DNA from: Astropecten irregularis
Lineage: Eukaryota; Echinodermata; Asteroidea; Paxillosida; Astropectinidae
Direction: 5' to 3'
NCBI GenBank assembly: GCA_963971285.1
Contig: OZ020258.1
Coordinates: forward strand, 6,902,614-6,966,613
Length of the DNA stretch: 64,000 bases
Under the pieces are notes generated by a model. That model was not told where the DNA came from. It searched no databases and was given only the letters and a program-made list of their open reading frames with translations. The translations under genes and the position numbers were made by a program. The stretch's first letter is position 1; every line of letters starts with the position of its first letter. Below are positions 46,801 to 61,021 of this stretch, one piece after another.

Positions 46801-49800
46801 AGGACGTATCAGTATTGCGATTGTGCTTGCGCTGAGTGTAAACATGTCACACAAGGGTCGCATGCATTGAGCTGTCATTCAGAGGAGACATTGCTTGAGG
46901 AGTTTTAGTAGCCTCACTCTTTGAGAAATTGGCTTTTAAAAAGAAATTCAGCCGTGTTTATATATAACATTTAAACATCGATCATTATTTTGACTTGTAT
47001 GCTTGTTACTGCTCAGCAAGACGCCTTATAATGCGAGCTCTGAAAGCTGTATACCTATAATGGCCAGACCCTCGCGAAGGCAATTCAGGAGGATTGAAAG
47101 CGAAACCTCTCCTTGAACTTGCTTGAGTGACGTCAGCAGTTTTGATTGGCTCGTTGTCAAGGTGAGAGTTGCGTGCGCATGCTTCAATTCATACATTACT
47201 GATTTACTCCCTTAATGTTCATCGAAATTATTCGTACAAAATCAAAAATGTTTAATGTTGCAGACTTGCAATGAAACGAACTTGAGAAAGAGCTTTAACA
47301 AAGGTATGCTACGCGCGACTTCCATAGGAACGATTTCCCTAAGAGTTTACATTGTGCATTGGTCATGGAAATGCCCATTGAGACTTCCATGTGAATCCTA
47401 TGGATACTGCTTAACAGGAAACAGGGATTTTCGATTTTCAGGAACCAGCTGAAGACCTGTTGGAAGCAACAATTGTAAAGTGGAGGGTTTTTTTCGGGGG
47501 GAGGTCGATGTCAACCTTTAGGTTTACTCGGCTAGACTTTTCTGGGATCAGGATCAATTTGTTTTCATTGTTTATGAAACAATATTCTACCAAAGTGTCT
47601 CCGATGGAATCATAGGCCTCGGCCTAGGCTCAGTCAAGCTCCAGAACTTAGAGCTAGAATTCGTCGCAGCAGATTATGTTTACGACCAGCAGACAATAGA
47701 CATGACATAGCAATATCCATGCATTAACAATAGACCCCAAAGAAATATGATTGATTGGAGAAAATATAGGTCTGCATACCAAGCCTCTTACCGCATAGGA
47801 GTACTATGACCCATGTTTTATAGTGACTCTCGTCATAACATCAGACCTGGATTTCATTGTTTGGTGGAGAGGTTCAACAGTGCATGTCTGATGTTGGTGA
47901 ACAGTACAAAGGGCTCAGGCTGAACCAGTAACCTCATCCAGCATTCCACGGAAAGGTTTCATTATTTTGAGTTCAATGCTCATTCAATGCGCGAAGGACT
48001 GATTATTAAAGAAGTACTGTGTGGGCATTTTAGATAATAATTATATATGTTCCTTGAAAATGTTTTGGATGTACTTCCAAAATTGGACAAAAGTCGGAAC
48101 TATTCAAGATAATTGCGTTAAATACCTTGCAATTGAACTTGAAATGCACAGCAAAATTTGATGAGCCATAAATGATACTTCGTATTTAATTCTAAATAAT
48201 GGAAAATGATTTTTTTTTTGGTAAGCCAAATTAATTTCCGAACCTCTGGGACACATTTTGGTATAATTAAAGCATGAATCGTAGCAAACTAGGCTGAAAC
48301 TGTTACAATGTTCAATTTGGGGGTAGGAATGTCATAGTGACACCAAATCATCTCGAACCCAGAGCAAAAATACTTATGCAATGTATGGCCTTTACGAAAC
48401 CAGGCTTGAGGATAGGCCTGCGACTTATTTCGCTACCGCCATTTGAGGCCCACGAAACGACATGAAGAGATAGGGCCGCATGACGAAGCCGAAGAAAGAC
48501 TCCAGCTTCACCATGTATCTCAATAAGCCCTTGGTTTCATTTTAGGACACAAAAGGGGGCGGTGGCAAATAAAATCCCAAGCCTAGCCTCAAGACTCAAT
48601 TCGTAAAGTACCATGGCTTCGGTCACGATGCGACAACAGTGCCTCTCGTCAGGCGACTGCAGTCTTTGACTGTGCAAGATCAATTAGGCGAAGTCAGGAC
48701 ACCACACACCAACACACACTCTACCAACGGACATCTCGACCATACCCGCCGCACACGGCCTACATTCGCAGCATTCCTGTGCGAAACTCAAAACAGTTCA
48801 CAGGTCGACCGACGTCAGAGAGGATTTGGAGAGAAAAAAACAACACCATCACCACCACAACCATACATCTCTGAAATGAAATCACGTCCCTTCGAGATCT
48901 CCAGAACCAATTTATTGGCGACCAGCACAAGAGGCTTGAACCCGAGTCTGTGCATTGAGGTCAAAATCAAAGTTGAAGCCTAGGCCATTAAAAGCAAGAC
49001 TCTCTGTTGTCGAATAATTTTAGTATCGATGAATAATTGGAAAACTGCGGGTGAGGAATAAAAATACCAAGCAAACTTTCACTTCGACTTTCAAGAATCC
49101 TTACCAGAACCATACTGTCTAAATGCAAAAGAGTGAAAATCCACTCTTTGAAGAGCCATATTGTCTTCCACTCTTTTAGAGTGAAGTTTGCATCGTTTGG
49201 AGTAATTTTTGAGTGAAAACCACTCTAAAAGAGTGAAGTAACCACCACTCTTTGAAGAGCCATTTGAAGGACAACTCGATTTTAAACGAGTGCTATTTGT
49301 TCACTATTTTGCATACAGAAAGTACTTGTTGAAAGACAGATACTTGCTCAGCATAGATAGTAGCAAAGGTTCCGAAACAACCTAATTTCGTTCGTTCTAC
49401 AACATCACAACCTTTCCCGAGCACGACAGATGCTAAACGCCTGTCTTGTTATCGTCATGCGATACAGCGAAGCATGGATCACAACGACTCCTAGTGTCGA
49501 TGTTTCATGCATTCCAATCCGCTAAATACCACCTGTGCGGTACCAAAACAGTTCCCCCTTGCAACATAAACCGACCAAGGAATCCATCAGACACACACCC
49601 GTGACAGAGGACCACTTACCACTTGGGATGAAAAGCTTTGTCGACACCGGTACCCATCAGAGGAGGCGGTCCAATGCGCTGAGATGGTGTCAGGTTTACG
49701 CTCGACAACCACTTCTATAAATTCACCAAAACAAACTGGTTGCTTTTACTCAATAACATCAAAACTTGCCAGTCTCGCCGTTTCTAGATATGGCAAACCT

Positions 49801-50911
49801 CTAGCCGGAGTCGTTCTGATTACTTGTCCCTCTCTAACAGCACAGCAACGGTTTTTGCCTTATCTAGCGGGTAGACTGAACATTCGATAACTGGAAATGC
49901 AAAGACGTAGGCCTACCCGTGTCAACAACCATGAACTGTTCTGCCAAGCAGGATACAATAAATAGGCACAGAATCTGTATAACATCACAGTGCTATGTCA
50001 AAATCACAACTCACAGGTAGAATTACAATTGTAAACGCAAAGCTCACCTTCAACGTATACGTCATTCGCATGAATATTCATAAATCCTTGAGTATGTTTC
50101 GCTATGGCAAAAGAAGGTAAGGGTCGCCGTGAAGAATAATAGGTCACCATGAATATGTATATGCAGATAATTAGCAATAACGTACACACGTTTTGTCTTG
50201 CAATATCGCATACCGTGCAGTCAGTTTAAGTCAGGGTACCAGACTACCAGACATTTCTATACCACCGAGCTTGAAAAGTGAGAAATAGCACCGCACCGCG
50301 AGAGACCTGGGACAAGTCTAGCACGTAAGGAACCCCCCCCCCCCTTTCCTCTGTCAGTCAACAGGACAACCTATCTCTTAACCCAGATATCCCATGTCCC
50401 ATCTATCAAGCAGACCCTGGTTATTCAGAAGCTCTCTCGATCCCTAATAAACTTATCATGGCGTCGGCTTTACATACCTTTCATGCAATTATTACCGACT
50501 ATGAATGTTAATCCAAGGTTCTTCAGAAAAAAAGGCGGGAGAGCCAAACACACAATTCGTGATTACACAATGCATACCAAAAAGACTGATATCAAAAGCA
50601 AACCACACAGAACAATGGACAGATGATTGATGGAAACTGTCAAAAACCCAAAAGGGTTCATGGGCACAAGGGGAGAAAGAAATTAGTCTGAATTTTGAAA
50701 ACAGAGAACCTACGAGAAGTGTTGACGTCATGAACAGAAGGATTCTTGGTTTGTGGGAGATTTTTCTTTTAGTTTGGGGGTTACGAGAGCAATCGGTTGG
50801 GTATAAGCCGACGTTTCGAACCATGATCTAAGTTCGTCTTCAAGTGGCAAATTGTGACATATGCATCTCCTCATACTGCACAATGACGGTTTTCCTGCAA
50901 ACATCTACCTT
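43900..50911. other. Gene-poor stretch, mostly unique sequence
   Basis: 7 kb without a gene I can support and with few members of the MITE families seen elsewhere. Open frames of 60-114 codons (for example 48639-48983) lack domains, splice context or composition bias. A C run lies at about 50333-50344. Confidence 0.45.
49129..49262. repeat. Clustered inverted CACTCTTT/GAGTG hairpins
   Basis: AAGAGTGAAAATCCACTCTT, CACTCTTTTAGAGTG and GAGTGAAAACCACTC follow one another. CACTCTTTGAAGAGCCAT occurs twice, 104 bases apart. Confidence 0.7.
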
Positions 50912-51270
50912 AAAGGTAATATCATACTTTGATTTTTGTCAAAGAAATGCAGATTAATGGGCAAAAATATCAAGGAAGATACAGTTAGTCATCTGTGAAA
51001 TTTTCAGTCCTCTACGGTGCCCACCTTTTGAGAAAATAGTGAAAACGCCCAAAGTATTTTTAGAAATCTTTATTTGTTATCTTTAAAAGATCAAAATTGT
51101 TTTTGGCTTTTACTCTTTTCTGGATAAAAACAGCATTTCAGTTCAGGCAGAACAATTTTAACGGTATGTTTCTACCATCACCATCTTTATACCATGTTAG
51201 TTATAGGTAAATCTGTGAAGATTTCTGTACATTTCTGTATGCTACCGAAATAATTATGATAGTACCTTTA
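50912..51270. mobile_element. MITE family A copy 9
   Basis: TTAA then aggtaatatcatactttgat, to tgatagtacct then TTAA: intact TTAA on both sides. The interior is more diverged than the other copies. Confidence 0.85.
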
Positions 51271-52761
51271 ATGAAAGTGTGCCCACTCCATGTGTACCGG
51301 CTGATGTTGTTATGACATGACGCCATTACAAGGACATTATGTCGCACTTAACAATACTGTAACTAAAAATATCTTTGATTGACAGCTCGACTTCAATCCA
51401 TGCACTTGTTCAACAGATAATGCTAAAGGGCTACAATTGAATATGTGTCTTGAAGGCCGAATGTCAAAAACATGTTTGACACAATCAACAAAAGCAGATT
51501 AATATAATTAATGTGTAAACGTGCTGTTTTCGTGGCCAATGGCTCTAAAATTGTGTAACACTGCCCACAATAATATCTGTATAGCTAGTCTGCGGCTATA
51601 CAGACTGTCAATGGAACTTTAAATGATTTTGTAGCAGAATATCATGGTTATTGTAAGTGTGATGTACTAGTAGCCGGAAGCAAATGCACAAATACGGATA
51701 TGTTTCCAATCCTTCCTCATCGGTCCCCAAGTCTTGAGAACCAGATATACGTCACTTCTTACAACGAAATACAAAACAGGGCACGAGCTTCCAAAGTCAC
51801 TAAACTGCAAGCTTTAACGTTCATCATCTCACAAACGATAACTCTAGAACGAATTATCTTTAACCCTTGAAGCATTCTGTTTGTGCCACATTGCAACTTA
51901 TAGAAGAGCGTTTAAAAGTTACATGAAAAATACGACAAAAGTGATAGGGAAACTTACCGTAAAAGACGGTAGATTTTTATACGAGTAAGTCCATCAACGG
52001 CGTTCGCCAGACGTGTTTGTTAGATATCCCTACGGGTGTCGAGAGTGCGGGAACCAGATCAAAATGTAGATGTCGTCATATGTTGTGACAGATGTATGCA
52101 AACAAGGCCAGCTTCAACTCTTCACAACCCAGCGATGACTGGTACATGATGTGAAATGAGAACCGCCTTATAGCATCGGTCTTTATATAAAAGCCAATGT
52201 GCATGGAGTGGAACCACGTTCGTTGGCTCTCTATTCTTGTAATGTTATACAATGCTGATACCTCAAGGTTACCAGCGAGCGCCCTTTTTTATAATCATTA
52301 ATTTGTTTGTGGTTTCTTATCTCAACAGAATATGTATATAAATATTACACGTGGGCTCCCGCAGTGCACAAATTACCATTCAGGATCGCTTTCACTCCAG
52401 AGTACAGATATAGATATTGCGTGTATATATCATATTGAGAGATTGTTTTGTATGTACACTTTTCGCTTGGAGGAAGGCCTCAAAGTTGACGCAGATGTTC
52501 AGTTATGCCTGGGTGTGGTGAATGGAAAATTACTGGCAGAATCAGAAACAAACATTGGTTTAATGACATCGGTCAAGTGCCTGGGATGGGGTGGGTGTGT
52601 ACTCGGTGTAGAGATTCCAATGACGAAAATTATTGTCATTTCATTGCGATTCGTAATCTTTCAAACTGTTGGCATCACGCCAAATCTGAATGACTATTAT
52701 ATTTTTCCTTCTTGGTTTAAATAATCTCAATTCTTTATGAGATGCGGTACAGAAGACCAAG
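51271..52761. other. Intergenic, one unexplained 130-codon open frame
   Basis: 52332-52724 (plus) is open, with hydrophobic and Gly/Cys-containing segments, but matches no family I know. No acceptor or promoter supports it. Confidence 0.35.
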
Positions 52762-53117
52762 GTTCAGTACAGGATAGGTATGTACCCAAACAGAAATGTT
52801 CACAGATTTACGTATAACTTTCGGGGTATAAAGATGGTGCTGGTAGAAAGATACCGTTAAACTTATTTCCACCTGAAATGGTGTATTTATCCAAAGATAA
52901 AGACCAAGACAAAGACCAAGAACAGTTTTGATCTTGTGTAAGATCATTCTTTACGTTTTATAAGAACAATTTAGTCGGGGTTTCGCTATTTTCTTGTGAC
53001 TCAGATGTCCGATTGAGCTCAAATGTTCACAGGTTTATTATATCATGCAACATATTCGATCAGACAAAGTGTAAGTGGTGTTATGTGACCTTTACCAATC
53101 ATGTATTATACCTTTAA
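52762..53117. mobile_element. MITE family B copy 4
   Basis: ttcagtacaggataggtatg to accaatcatgtattatacct then TTAA. Confidence 0.85.
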
Positions 53118-53877
53118 AGACAATATCTTCACCTCTGCCGCATTTCAAGAGAAAGTTAGTTAAAAAAAATAGTGAACAATTTATAGGGTTCTCGAGGTTG
53201 TGGACTATCAAATGAAATATCTACCAACAAAATAGTAATATTAGTATCTGGTGGAAGGTCGGATAGGAAGAGTATCAAATTTTCTTCAAAGATTCTGCAA
53301 GAATTATTCCTGACATATAAGGTATAAAATAAACAATAATGGACGCCGAGCAAGGTTGTCCCACGTCTCAGGTGCGTCTGTGTTCAGTGAACCGGTAACA
53401 TCATGGAGCCAACAGTTAAACACAGAGACATATCAACATACGACGGCAATAGTGTAAATACGTTTCCTGACCCATAATCGCAAACAATCCGTATTTAGAA
53501 ACTTGAATTTCACCAGAAGATTGACAGAAGGCTCTAGCTACTCCTGATGAAAGTTATCTTCAAAAACAAGAGCCTTTTCCAAAACTCGTCTCCGGCTCAG
53601 GCTCCGGCTTCCTCTCTGTCATCTATAATGCTGAAAATAATTATATAGGTTATGGTTTTTCATTGACGGTGAAGCAAGTTTTCCTTTTTCAAACCCAGAT
53701 AATCTACTTCCGAACCGCATCCAAATGCCACTATTTTCTTACCAGGTTGCAAGAACGGATGCACAAAATAAACCCGGACCCTGACTTGGAGCTGGAGCCT
53801 GAGAGAGAGCCGAGGTTTGGAAAAGACCCCCGAGTTTCACGGGAAAAAAGCTGCAGATTTGGGCAATTACGGAACCT

Positions 53878-54020
53878 GGGGTCGATTTCACGATGCCCTA
53901 CGATCGATCGTAACTCGAGTTATGAAGGATAACCCCTCGTATCCTACGTAGGGCTACAATGCATCACAACTCCTATACGATTGATAGTATGTTACGACGA
54001 GTTTGGTGAAATCGATCCCG
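53878..54020. mobile_element. MITE family D copy 7
   Basis: GGGGTCGATTTCACGATGCC to GGTGAAATCGATCCCGG, full length. Confidence 0.9.
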
Positions 54021-54409
54021 GGGCTGTGTTCATGATTCTGATGCCGGGATTATAACTAAGGGCGGTCGGGTATCATCAGCTGGGGCCGGCGGGCGGCTTC
54101 GGCCGGGCAACACACGGTGGCTGATGGCACCGGTGACCTGTCCACGGCGTACTGGCCCATACTCCCGTCGGAATATGCCACTTCCAATTAGCAGACGCAC
54201 GGGTGAGAGGCAGGCGGAAGACTGTCTGCAGGATGCCTCGTGTGGGCGTGGTGGATAAGATGCATTCACGCGCGGTGACGAGTTCTTGGGATTCAGGCTT
54301 GATGGTATACTTAATAAGGGGCGTCGCTAATAAGGAGGAGGAGGCTGGTATATAGCCGATATGCAACAGGAGTGTCCTTCGTAATAGACACAGTGCAGCA
54401 ATAGCAGGG

Positions 54410-54960
54410 TACAATACCAGAAACGCACTATGTAGGGCACTGGCAGGGGCGGGCAGTGGTAAAGTAGGGCGCTAGGTAGAAAGGGTACTGAGGAGGTAGA
54501 GTGTTGGCAAGGTGGGGCAATAACAACGAAGGGAACCATTAATGGGGCCACTAGTACGTTGGGCACTAGCATAAATGGTCAGGGCTCTAGGAACGCGAGG
54601 CACTAGGAACGTGGGGCACACACAAGATATGCCACTAACAGGCACTAGCACGAAATGTAGTAATAGTGCCGGCCCTATGCCAATTTACGCGAGCACTAGC
54701 AAAGTTGCAAATTATTAGCAAGGAAGGGCAATGCCACTGTAGAGCACTAGCTAAACAGTGCACTAGCAAGAGGTGGCACTAATGACAAGGAGATGCAATA
54801 GCAACGAGGGACTATATACTCAATCTTGTAAAGAGGCCAATAGCAAAGTAGGGCAATATAAACTTGTGGCATTGGCAAGGTGGGTCACTAGTATTTAGTA
54901 ACTGCTATGCCACAAGCAAGGCAGGTCAATAACAAGGTAGTGTATTAGTAAGCTGAGATA
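54410..54960. repeat. Degenerate GGGCACTAGCAAGG-type repeat tract
   Basis: Words such as GGGCACTAG, GGCACTAGCA and TAGCAAGG recur irregularly every 15-40 bases. Looks like an old decayed minisatellite. No fixed period. Confidence 0.55.
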
Positions 54961-55020
54961 TTAGAATTAAAATCTTAGCAAGACTGAGAATATGAAGCCA
55001 ACATTGGCTTAAGTCTCCAG

Positions 55021-55165
55021 TGGTCGATTTCACCAAAGTCATCGTAACTTAGAATTAATCGTAGGACATGTATGATGCTTTGCAGGCATACGTAGAATAC
55101 GATGGGTTATCCTCCATAACCCGAGTTACGGTCCGATCGTAGGGCTTAATAGTGAAATTGACCCC
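55021..55165. mobile_element. MITE family D copy 8
   Basis: tggtcgatttcaccaaagtc to agtgaaattgacccc. Confidence 0.85.
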
Positions 55166-57019
55166 AGTGTGGGTACGGTAGACCGAATTAGTCAATAATA
55201 CAAATCACCAAATTATCGGCTTACGATATTGTACGCCTGTCATAGTGTATACCAGTAAAGAGACCGCCGTAATAATCACACAAACATGGAGATTACTGTT
55301 ATGAAAATGCCACTGGAATTGGGTAAATGACACGCCTCGTAAAGTCGCATCAAGATGTATAATAAAACGGCAGGCGAAGTAGACTGGTCAACATGTCTCA
55401 CGCATGAAGTTGCACAAAGCCCGTTAATTGAAACCACACTGAAAAACAACTTTATCCCAGTGTCAAAATCCGCCTCGGCAACCACAAACCGCAAAAGTGC
55501 AAGAGACACCCATTCTATATCAAAAGGAAATCACACTCAAACGTGTCAAATTTATAGTTACCATCCAGGTAAGTAATACGCACTACACGACCGATTATGT
55601 TTCAATTAGATATTCACGCACATAATTGGGCCGAGTTGTCATAATAATTATTATTTCCATGTTCAATGACCAAATGGAAACGCGCGGCCGAGATGGTGGA
55701 CCTCTGGTGGTCCAGGGACCGGCTAAAATATTAAGCAAGTGCCTCCAGTAGGGATGCATGCTTGTCTTTGCAGCCCAATGTACTCAGGGTGCATCTGTTA
55801 TCCATGATGTGAGCATGATTATAACAAATTCCTGTTACGTTCTATTTTTAATGTACGGAGCTCTGAAAGTGCCATTCGACGTGCTCAGATTCTGAGAATA
55901 AGTTATTTTCTTGAGTGTTTGAACAAGGACGGTTGTGTACGGTCCTTGTGGTTGGTTCCGTCTCTGAAGTGGAATTATTGTGGAACCGAGCCCCTCGGTT
56001 TGGGCTCCGGCTCTGGCTTATGCTCCATTTCACTCCAATTTAAAGTAACAGGTATCAAAATAGAGGTTTTGGGTACGATTTCGAAGGACATGCTTCGACA
56101 AACGAACGAGAACACGGAACTTCAACCTCAGGGAAAATTGTATTTTGTATTTTCGGCTTTAAAAATACGGAACCTAAGCCCACGCCCAAGCCTAATATAC
56201 CGTTTCGTAAAGGGCCTATGTGAGAAGGCATCGGTATAGGCGGGAGATGCGTCAGGTGTCAACATGTTTATAAGCCAACATAACTTCACGGCAGGTTGCA
56301 GTCAGGGAACCAGACAACCCACCCAGCTGGCAGCCAGCTATTTTTCAGTACCGTGCCTGCCAAGTGCCAATAGTATAGCCTTACCCAAAGGCAACTCGCT
56401 GCATGTGTTGACGAAACCCATTCAAATCCCCAGAAGTTTCACAAGCTTTTTTTTTTTATTTTTTTTTTTACAGTTTTACAAAGTTTTGAGTGCACCTCGA
56501 AAATGTACATGTATTAACACCAGGAGGATTTTTTTCTCTTTTTCATCTCATTCATCATGTATATTCTAAATGATTTGTTCGACTTTGTGACGATTCTGAG
56601 GCGCCAAGACAATGCAGGCAGTCATTTCAAGGCGATCTTCGCGAGGAACTAACATGTTTCTTGGGACACGATCTGCACTGTGGCTATGTATCTGTTTTCC
56701 TTCCTCCATGGTATAACATGTGGTAACATTGGTAATATTTTGTTATACCAAATGAGCTATAACAGTGAGTTGTATTAGGAGATGCACCAATGTCGTATCA
56801 TGACAAAGAATAGCGATTGGTATTGATGTACAAACTTGTACATGATGAACACATTGTTCCCCAAACTTGATGGGAATGACCCATGTACAAAAATACTTAG
56901 TATCGGGTCCTTGATATTGGTTTCGAAACCTTGAAACTTAAACCGACACTGAGGATTAAGGACATTCAAAATCTGGAGCTCCAATTTAAGGGTGACGTCA
57001 CAGATACAAGAAAAAAAAA
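55166..57019. other. Intergenic, single family K-like end
   Basis: 55854-55880 (TACGGAGCTCTGAAAGTGCC) matches the end of family K, without a partner arm. No exon recognised. Confidence 0.45.
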
Positions 57020-57270
57020 CCTGGGGCCAATTTCATAGAGCTGCTTAGCACAAAAATTCGCTACACATGACATTTCTGTCTTAGTAAAAACATGATTAAC
57101 AACCAAATTTCCTTGTGTTGTGTATCACTTGCAATTGTTCTTGTGGCTGTTGTTCGCTGACCATGAATATCAAATGGAATTTTCAATGGTGGTTTGTTTT
57201 ATTGGGCAAGCTATTTTTGTGCTAAGCAGTTTTTTGTGTGTGCTAAGTAGCTCTATGAAATTGGCCCCTG
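57020..57270. mobile_element. MITE family C copy 8
   Basis: CCTGGGGCCAATTTCATAGA to CTCTATGAAATTGGCCCCTG, full length. Confidence 0.92.
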
Positions 57271-57767
57271 ATCAGTCGCCTCACGATTGGTACATGTACA
57301 CCTCTGCCACACGCGGCGCGTCGAATTAATCTCTGACCTGTATGCGACCTCCTTCCCAGCGAGTATCTTGCCCCCAAAAAAGAGCGACCACAGCTTGACA
57401 TCACCAAGCTGAGTGAAAACCAAACTAAAAACCCGAACCAGGGGGATGTCGCCGGCTATCTGCACCGAGAATTCGCACCTGGGGTTGGTTTGACACAGAC
57501 TGCATTAATACATACAGGGGATATTATACAAAATTGAAAACATGCTGAAAAGAAAAATGCCAACTTTCTTTCATTTTTTTTAGAATCAGTCTCGCATCTA
57601 TTAGAATAAATGGTATTTATAACGCGCCAATTTTTCCATGCTCGAGGCGGTATTTCTATACACAGATCAATTACAAAAAAAGCAATAAATACATGTATAA
57701 ACAAATGCAAACAAGGACAATGCAGATCGCTAGAAACAGGAGAACAAGAATGTCTTAAGGCTTTTGT

Positions 57768-58130
57768 TAAATCATACTTTGGTAGCATATACCGAAACAG
57801 AAATCTTCACAAATTTACCTATTTAACTTTAAATACAGGGTATAAAGATGGTAATGGTATAGAAACATATCCGTTCAAATTGTTCTGCCTGAAATGGTGT
57901 ATCTATCCAGAAAAGTGTAAAAACAAATTGACCAAAAACAATTGTGATTTTCGGAAGATCAAAAATCCTGTGAAAAGATTTTAAAATACCGTGGGCGTTT
58001 GAATTGTTCTCTCAAAAAGTGGGCACCGTATGGGACTGGGAATTTCACAGATGACAGTTACTGTATCTTTCTTGACATTTTGCCCACGAATCTGCATTTC
58101 TTTGACAAAAAAGTACGAAATTACCATTAA
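57768..58130. mobile_element. MITE family A copy 10
   Basis: TTAA then atcatactttggtagcat, to gtacgaaattaccaTTAA. Diverged; the central palindrome is degraded. Confidence 0.8.
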
Positions 58131-58758
58131 ACAGATCAACAACATTATACAAGATTTTCTTTGTGAGCACGAAAGAAAACATCGTGTATGCGAATAACTC
58201 CTAGATATAAGTAAAAATTGTTCTGAAGTTAAAAAAGTCTTCGGTCCTTCCAGAACCACTCATTTTGTCAACAGAAGAGCTTTTCGCAAAACCACTTATC
58301 TTTAATATACGTGTAAACTATAATGTTCCATTGGTATCTTGCATACGTTCATACGTGGAACCGATTTTTTGTATTCATACAATAATATTTAATATAATCC
58401 ATATTTTATCAAGTTCACGCGCCGACACTCAGGTCTGCACTACAGGATCATTAGGGTTGTATTAACAGGTGCGTTCTTTGTGGGGGTGGGGAGGGTTTTT
58501 TTTCATAGCACAATAGGTGAACTGATGGGGGAAAACTGGTACGGGAATATTATAATAAAACCAGGTCAAGCGAAGGTATAGGGGCCATGTCACACGGAGT
58601 CATTTTCACCGGTAACTCTGTGGTATTCAATTATTGCACTGCATGCCAATGGAGAAATTTCAGTGGCATTGAAGTCACTGACAAAGTGTGTCCTCAAAAG
58701 AAAAATTGTATTTGGGAACTGTTTTTACCTTCCATATATATATCAATTGTCGATAATC

Positions 58759-58990
58759 GCAGGCTAAGCACCAAAATATAGCTTAGCACAACATCATGCC
58801 CAATAAAACAAACCACCATTACGAAATTCCATTTGGTATTCATGGTCAGTGAACAACAGCCAAAGAACAATCACAAGTGATAGACCTACACAACACATGT
58901 ACATTTGGTAGTTTAATCCTATTTTATTGAGACAGAGATGTCATTGTCAGCAAATTGTTTGTGCTAAGCATGGCCGTGAAATTGGCCCCT
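58759..58990. mobile_element. MITE family C copy 9
   Basis: The left end is worn (ggctaagcaccaaaatatag); the right end is ccgtgaaattggccccttat. Interior caaaccaccattacgaaatt is typical of the family. Confidence 0.75.
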
Positions 58991-59821
58991 TATCAACTTC
59001 TCTGCGAACGCGATGTAACAGGCCGAATGTGGCCGGGGAAGATTTTCGCGTAGCCACGGTAAGCAAAACAAGTCCAATGGGATCTATTCCAAATTCGCTA
59101 TTTAAGCGTTACATTATTTTAGCTTACCAAATTTAATGTCCAAACTTTATCTTTCTAGTGCAACAGACATGGACGGACATCACCCAAAGTGTCGCTGTAC
59201 CGTTAGAGAGCTCGTTTTCATCTTAATCGAGTAGTAATATTATCTATATTTTATTCATGGGTGCAACTTTCAATTAATTATGGAGTGCAAGGTGCCACAT
59301 ATACCAAGTTGTACCCGCACTCTTAAAAAAGAAATGGGGCGGGGGATAAAATCCTAACAAACTTTAAGAACAATCTTTACTTGTTCTTATGTCATTGCAG
59401 CCACAAAAGGTTACCCTCGGGTCATGTCAAACACGATGGCGCCCCGCCGACAAAATGTGACGATATGACGCATGCATTTCCACCGCCCCCTAAAAATCGG
59501 CCTCACTGCAATTAGAGGTTATAGAACTAGAGGTATAAGTGCCTCACACTAACTGCAAACCTTGATCCAATTATCACGACACAAACACTCACGCTGGGAA
59601 AAATATCGAAATTATTCATCTTTTGTTATTGAATGTATCCGTTCTGGTACATGTATATAACCAGGGACGGCAGCGGGCGTCCCACATTGGGGCGGAGCAA
59701 GTTCGACTAGAAAATGCCAACGAATGCAGAAGGCATTGTTATTCTATAGAGAAAGCAAAATCCTTCTTAACAAAATTAAGATCTTGGGCTAAGGGTTGAA
59801 GCAATTCAACTCGAAACCTTA
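58991..59821. other. Intergenic, nothing recognised
   Basis: No exon or repeat family recognised. Confidence 0.45.
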
Positions 59822-60098
59822 ATTTCATACTTTGGTTTTTGTCAAAGAAATGCAGATGGGCAAAAATATAAAAGAAGATACAGTAACAGTCATCTGTCAA
59901 CTTCCCAGTCCCATACGGTGCCTAGTTTTTGAGAAAACAGTGAAAAAAAACGCATACGGGATTTTTAAATCTATTCACAGGAGTTTGATATCCCTTTGGG
60001 TCAAAATGGTCTTACTCTTTTCTGGATAAATGACAGCATTTCAGGCGGAACAATTTTAACGGTATGTTTCTACCGCCACCATCGTCATACTCTGTTGA
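59822..60098. mobile_element. MITE family A copy 11, shortened
   Basis: tttcatactttggtttttgt to accgccaccatcgtcatact. Lacks the central palindrome and the right end. Confidence 0.78.
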
Positions 60099-60427
60099 GT
60101 TCATCCGTAAAAACGCATGCGCAATAACTTACCCAAGAAGTTGGACGACTCTGATTGGTTGAATAGACAGTGGAGGGAAAAGTTCCCGCGCGCGCCGACT
60201 ATGCAAATGTAAATTCATATTCGTGAGCAGCATGCTCAATTCGCGAAATATATAAGACTGGGAAACGGTTACCTAATAATAATATTCATGAAAGAAGTCT
60301 GGTACACATTCTGTATGCATCTTTACTCCAATAATCATGGAGTTTGTTATTTACGGAGCTCCAAGAGTGCCATTCACTTATCATAAATACATCAGGGCAA
60401 ATTTCGCAATTCATTTTTAGGTTTAAA

Positions 60428-60730
60428 AATTCATGATCTCTGATCTAGACTGAAAATAAAAAGACACGTGTAATTGGAATTTTGCCCAGTTTGCCCTAGG
60501 AATGAGCAGGCAGATTGAAAAGATCGGGCCCAGATTGTACGATTTGACAGCGCGCTGCCATACATAATACACATACACTGTAAAACGATACCGCGTAATA
60601 TATATAATAGAACATCACATATTTCACTAAGTGGCGCTTTCTCTGGTTAAAAAATTCATGATCTCTGATCTAGACTGAAAATATAAAGGGACTTGTAATT
60701 GGAATTTTCCTTAATTTGCCCTAGAAATGT
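60428..60730 (+). repeat. Local direct duplication
   Basis: attcatgatctctgatctag with its following 55-60 bases occurs at 60428 and again at 60652, 224 bases apart, with a few differences. Confidence 0.85.
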
Positions 60731-60756
60731 GCAGGCAAATGGAGAAATTCGAAAAA

Positions 60757-61021
60757 AAATCAACACGCGCTTTAGCAATGATCCCGTGTACAAACTGTAT
60801 TACGAAGTGTAGAAACTTGACCGCATGACACTGACTATAAGTAAAGACTGTTTCATATGACGCTTATAGGTAAGCCCGCGTAGTTTGCATGGACCAACAT
60901 GAGTTGTGCCATGAAACGGTCGTTGATTATGTTTGGCATAGTCAGTTACATGCGGTAAAGTTCCCTGCCTTCGCGCATAGGTTTGTGCATGGGACCATTG
61001 CTAAAGCGCGTGAGGATTTTT
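60757..61021. mobile_element. Inverted-repeat element family J copy 2
   Basis: CACGCGCTTTAGCAATGATC to CCATTGCTAAAGCGCGTGAG. Aligns with the copy at 33008. Confidence 0.88.

Noticed and set aside
48639..48983. 114-codon open frame on plus
   Set aside because: Low-information Thr/Pro/His-rich peptide with no domain or splice context.
52332..52724. 130-codon open frame on plus
   Set aside because: No family resemblance and no supporting signals. Length is within chance in AT-rich DNA read from an alternative start.
54030..54414. 79- and 112-codon open frames on minus
   Set aside because: Overlapping frames in a GC-rich segment beside a MITE and a degenerate repeat. No domain recognised.
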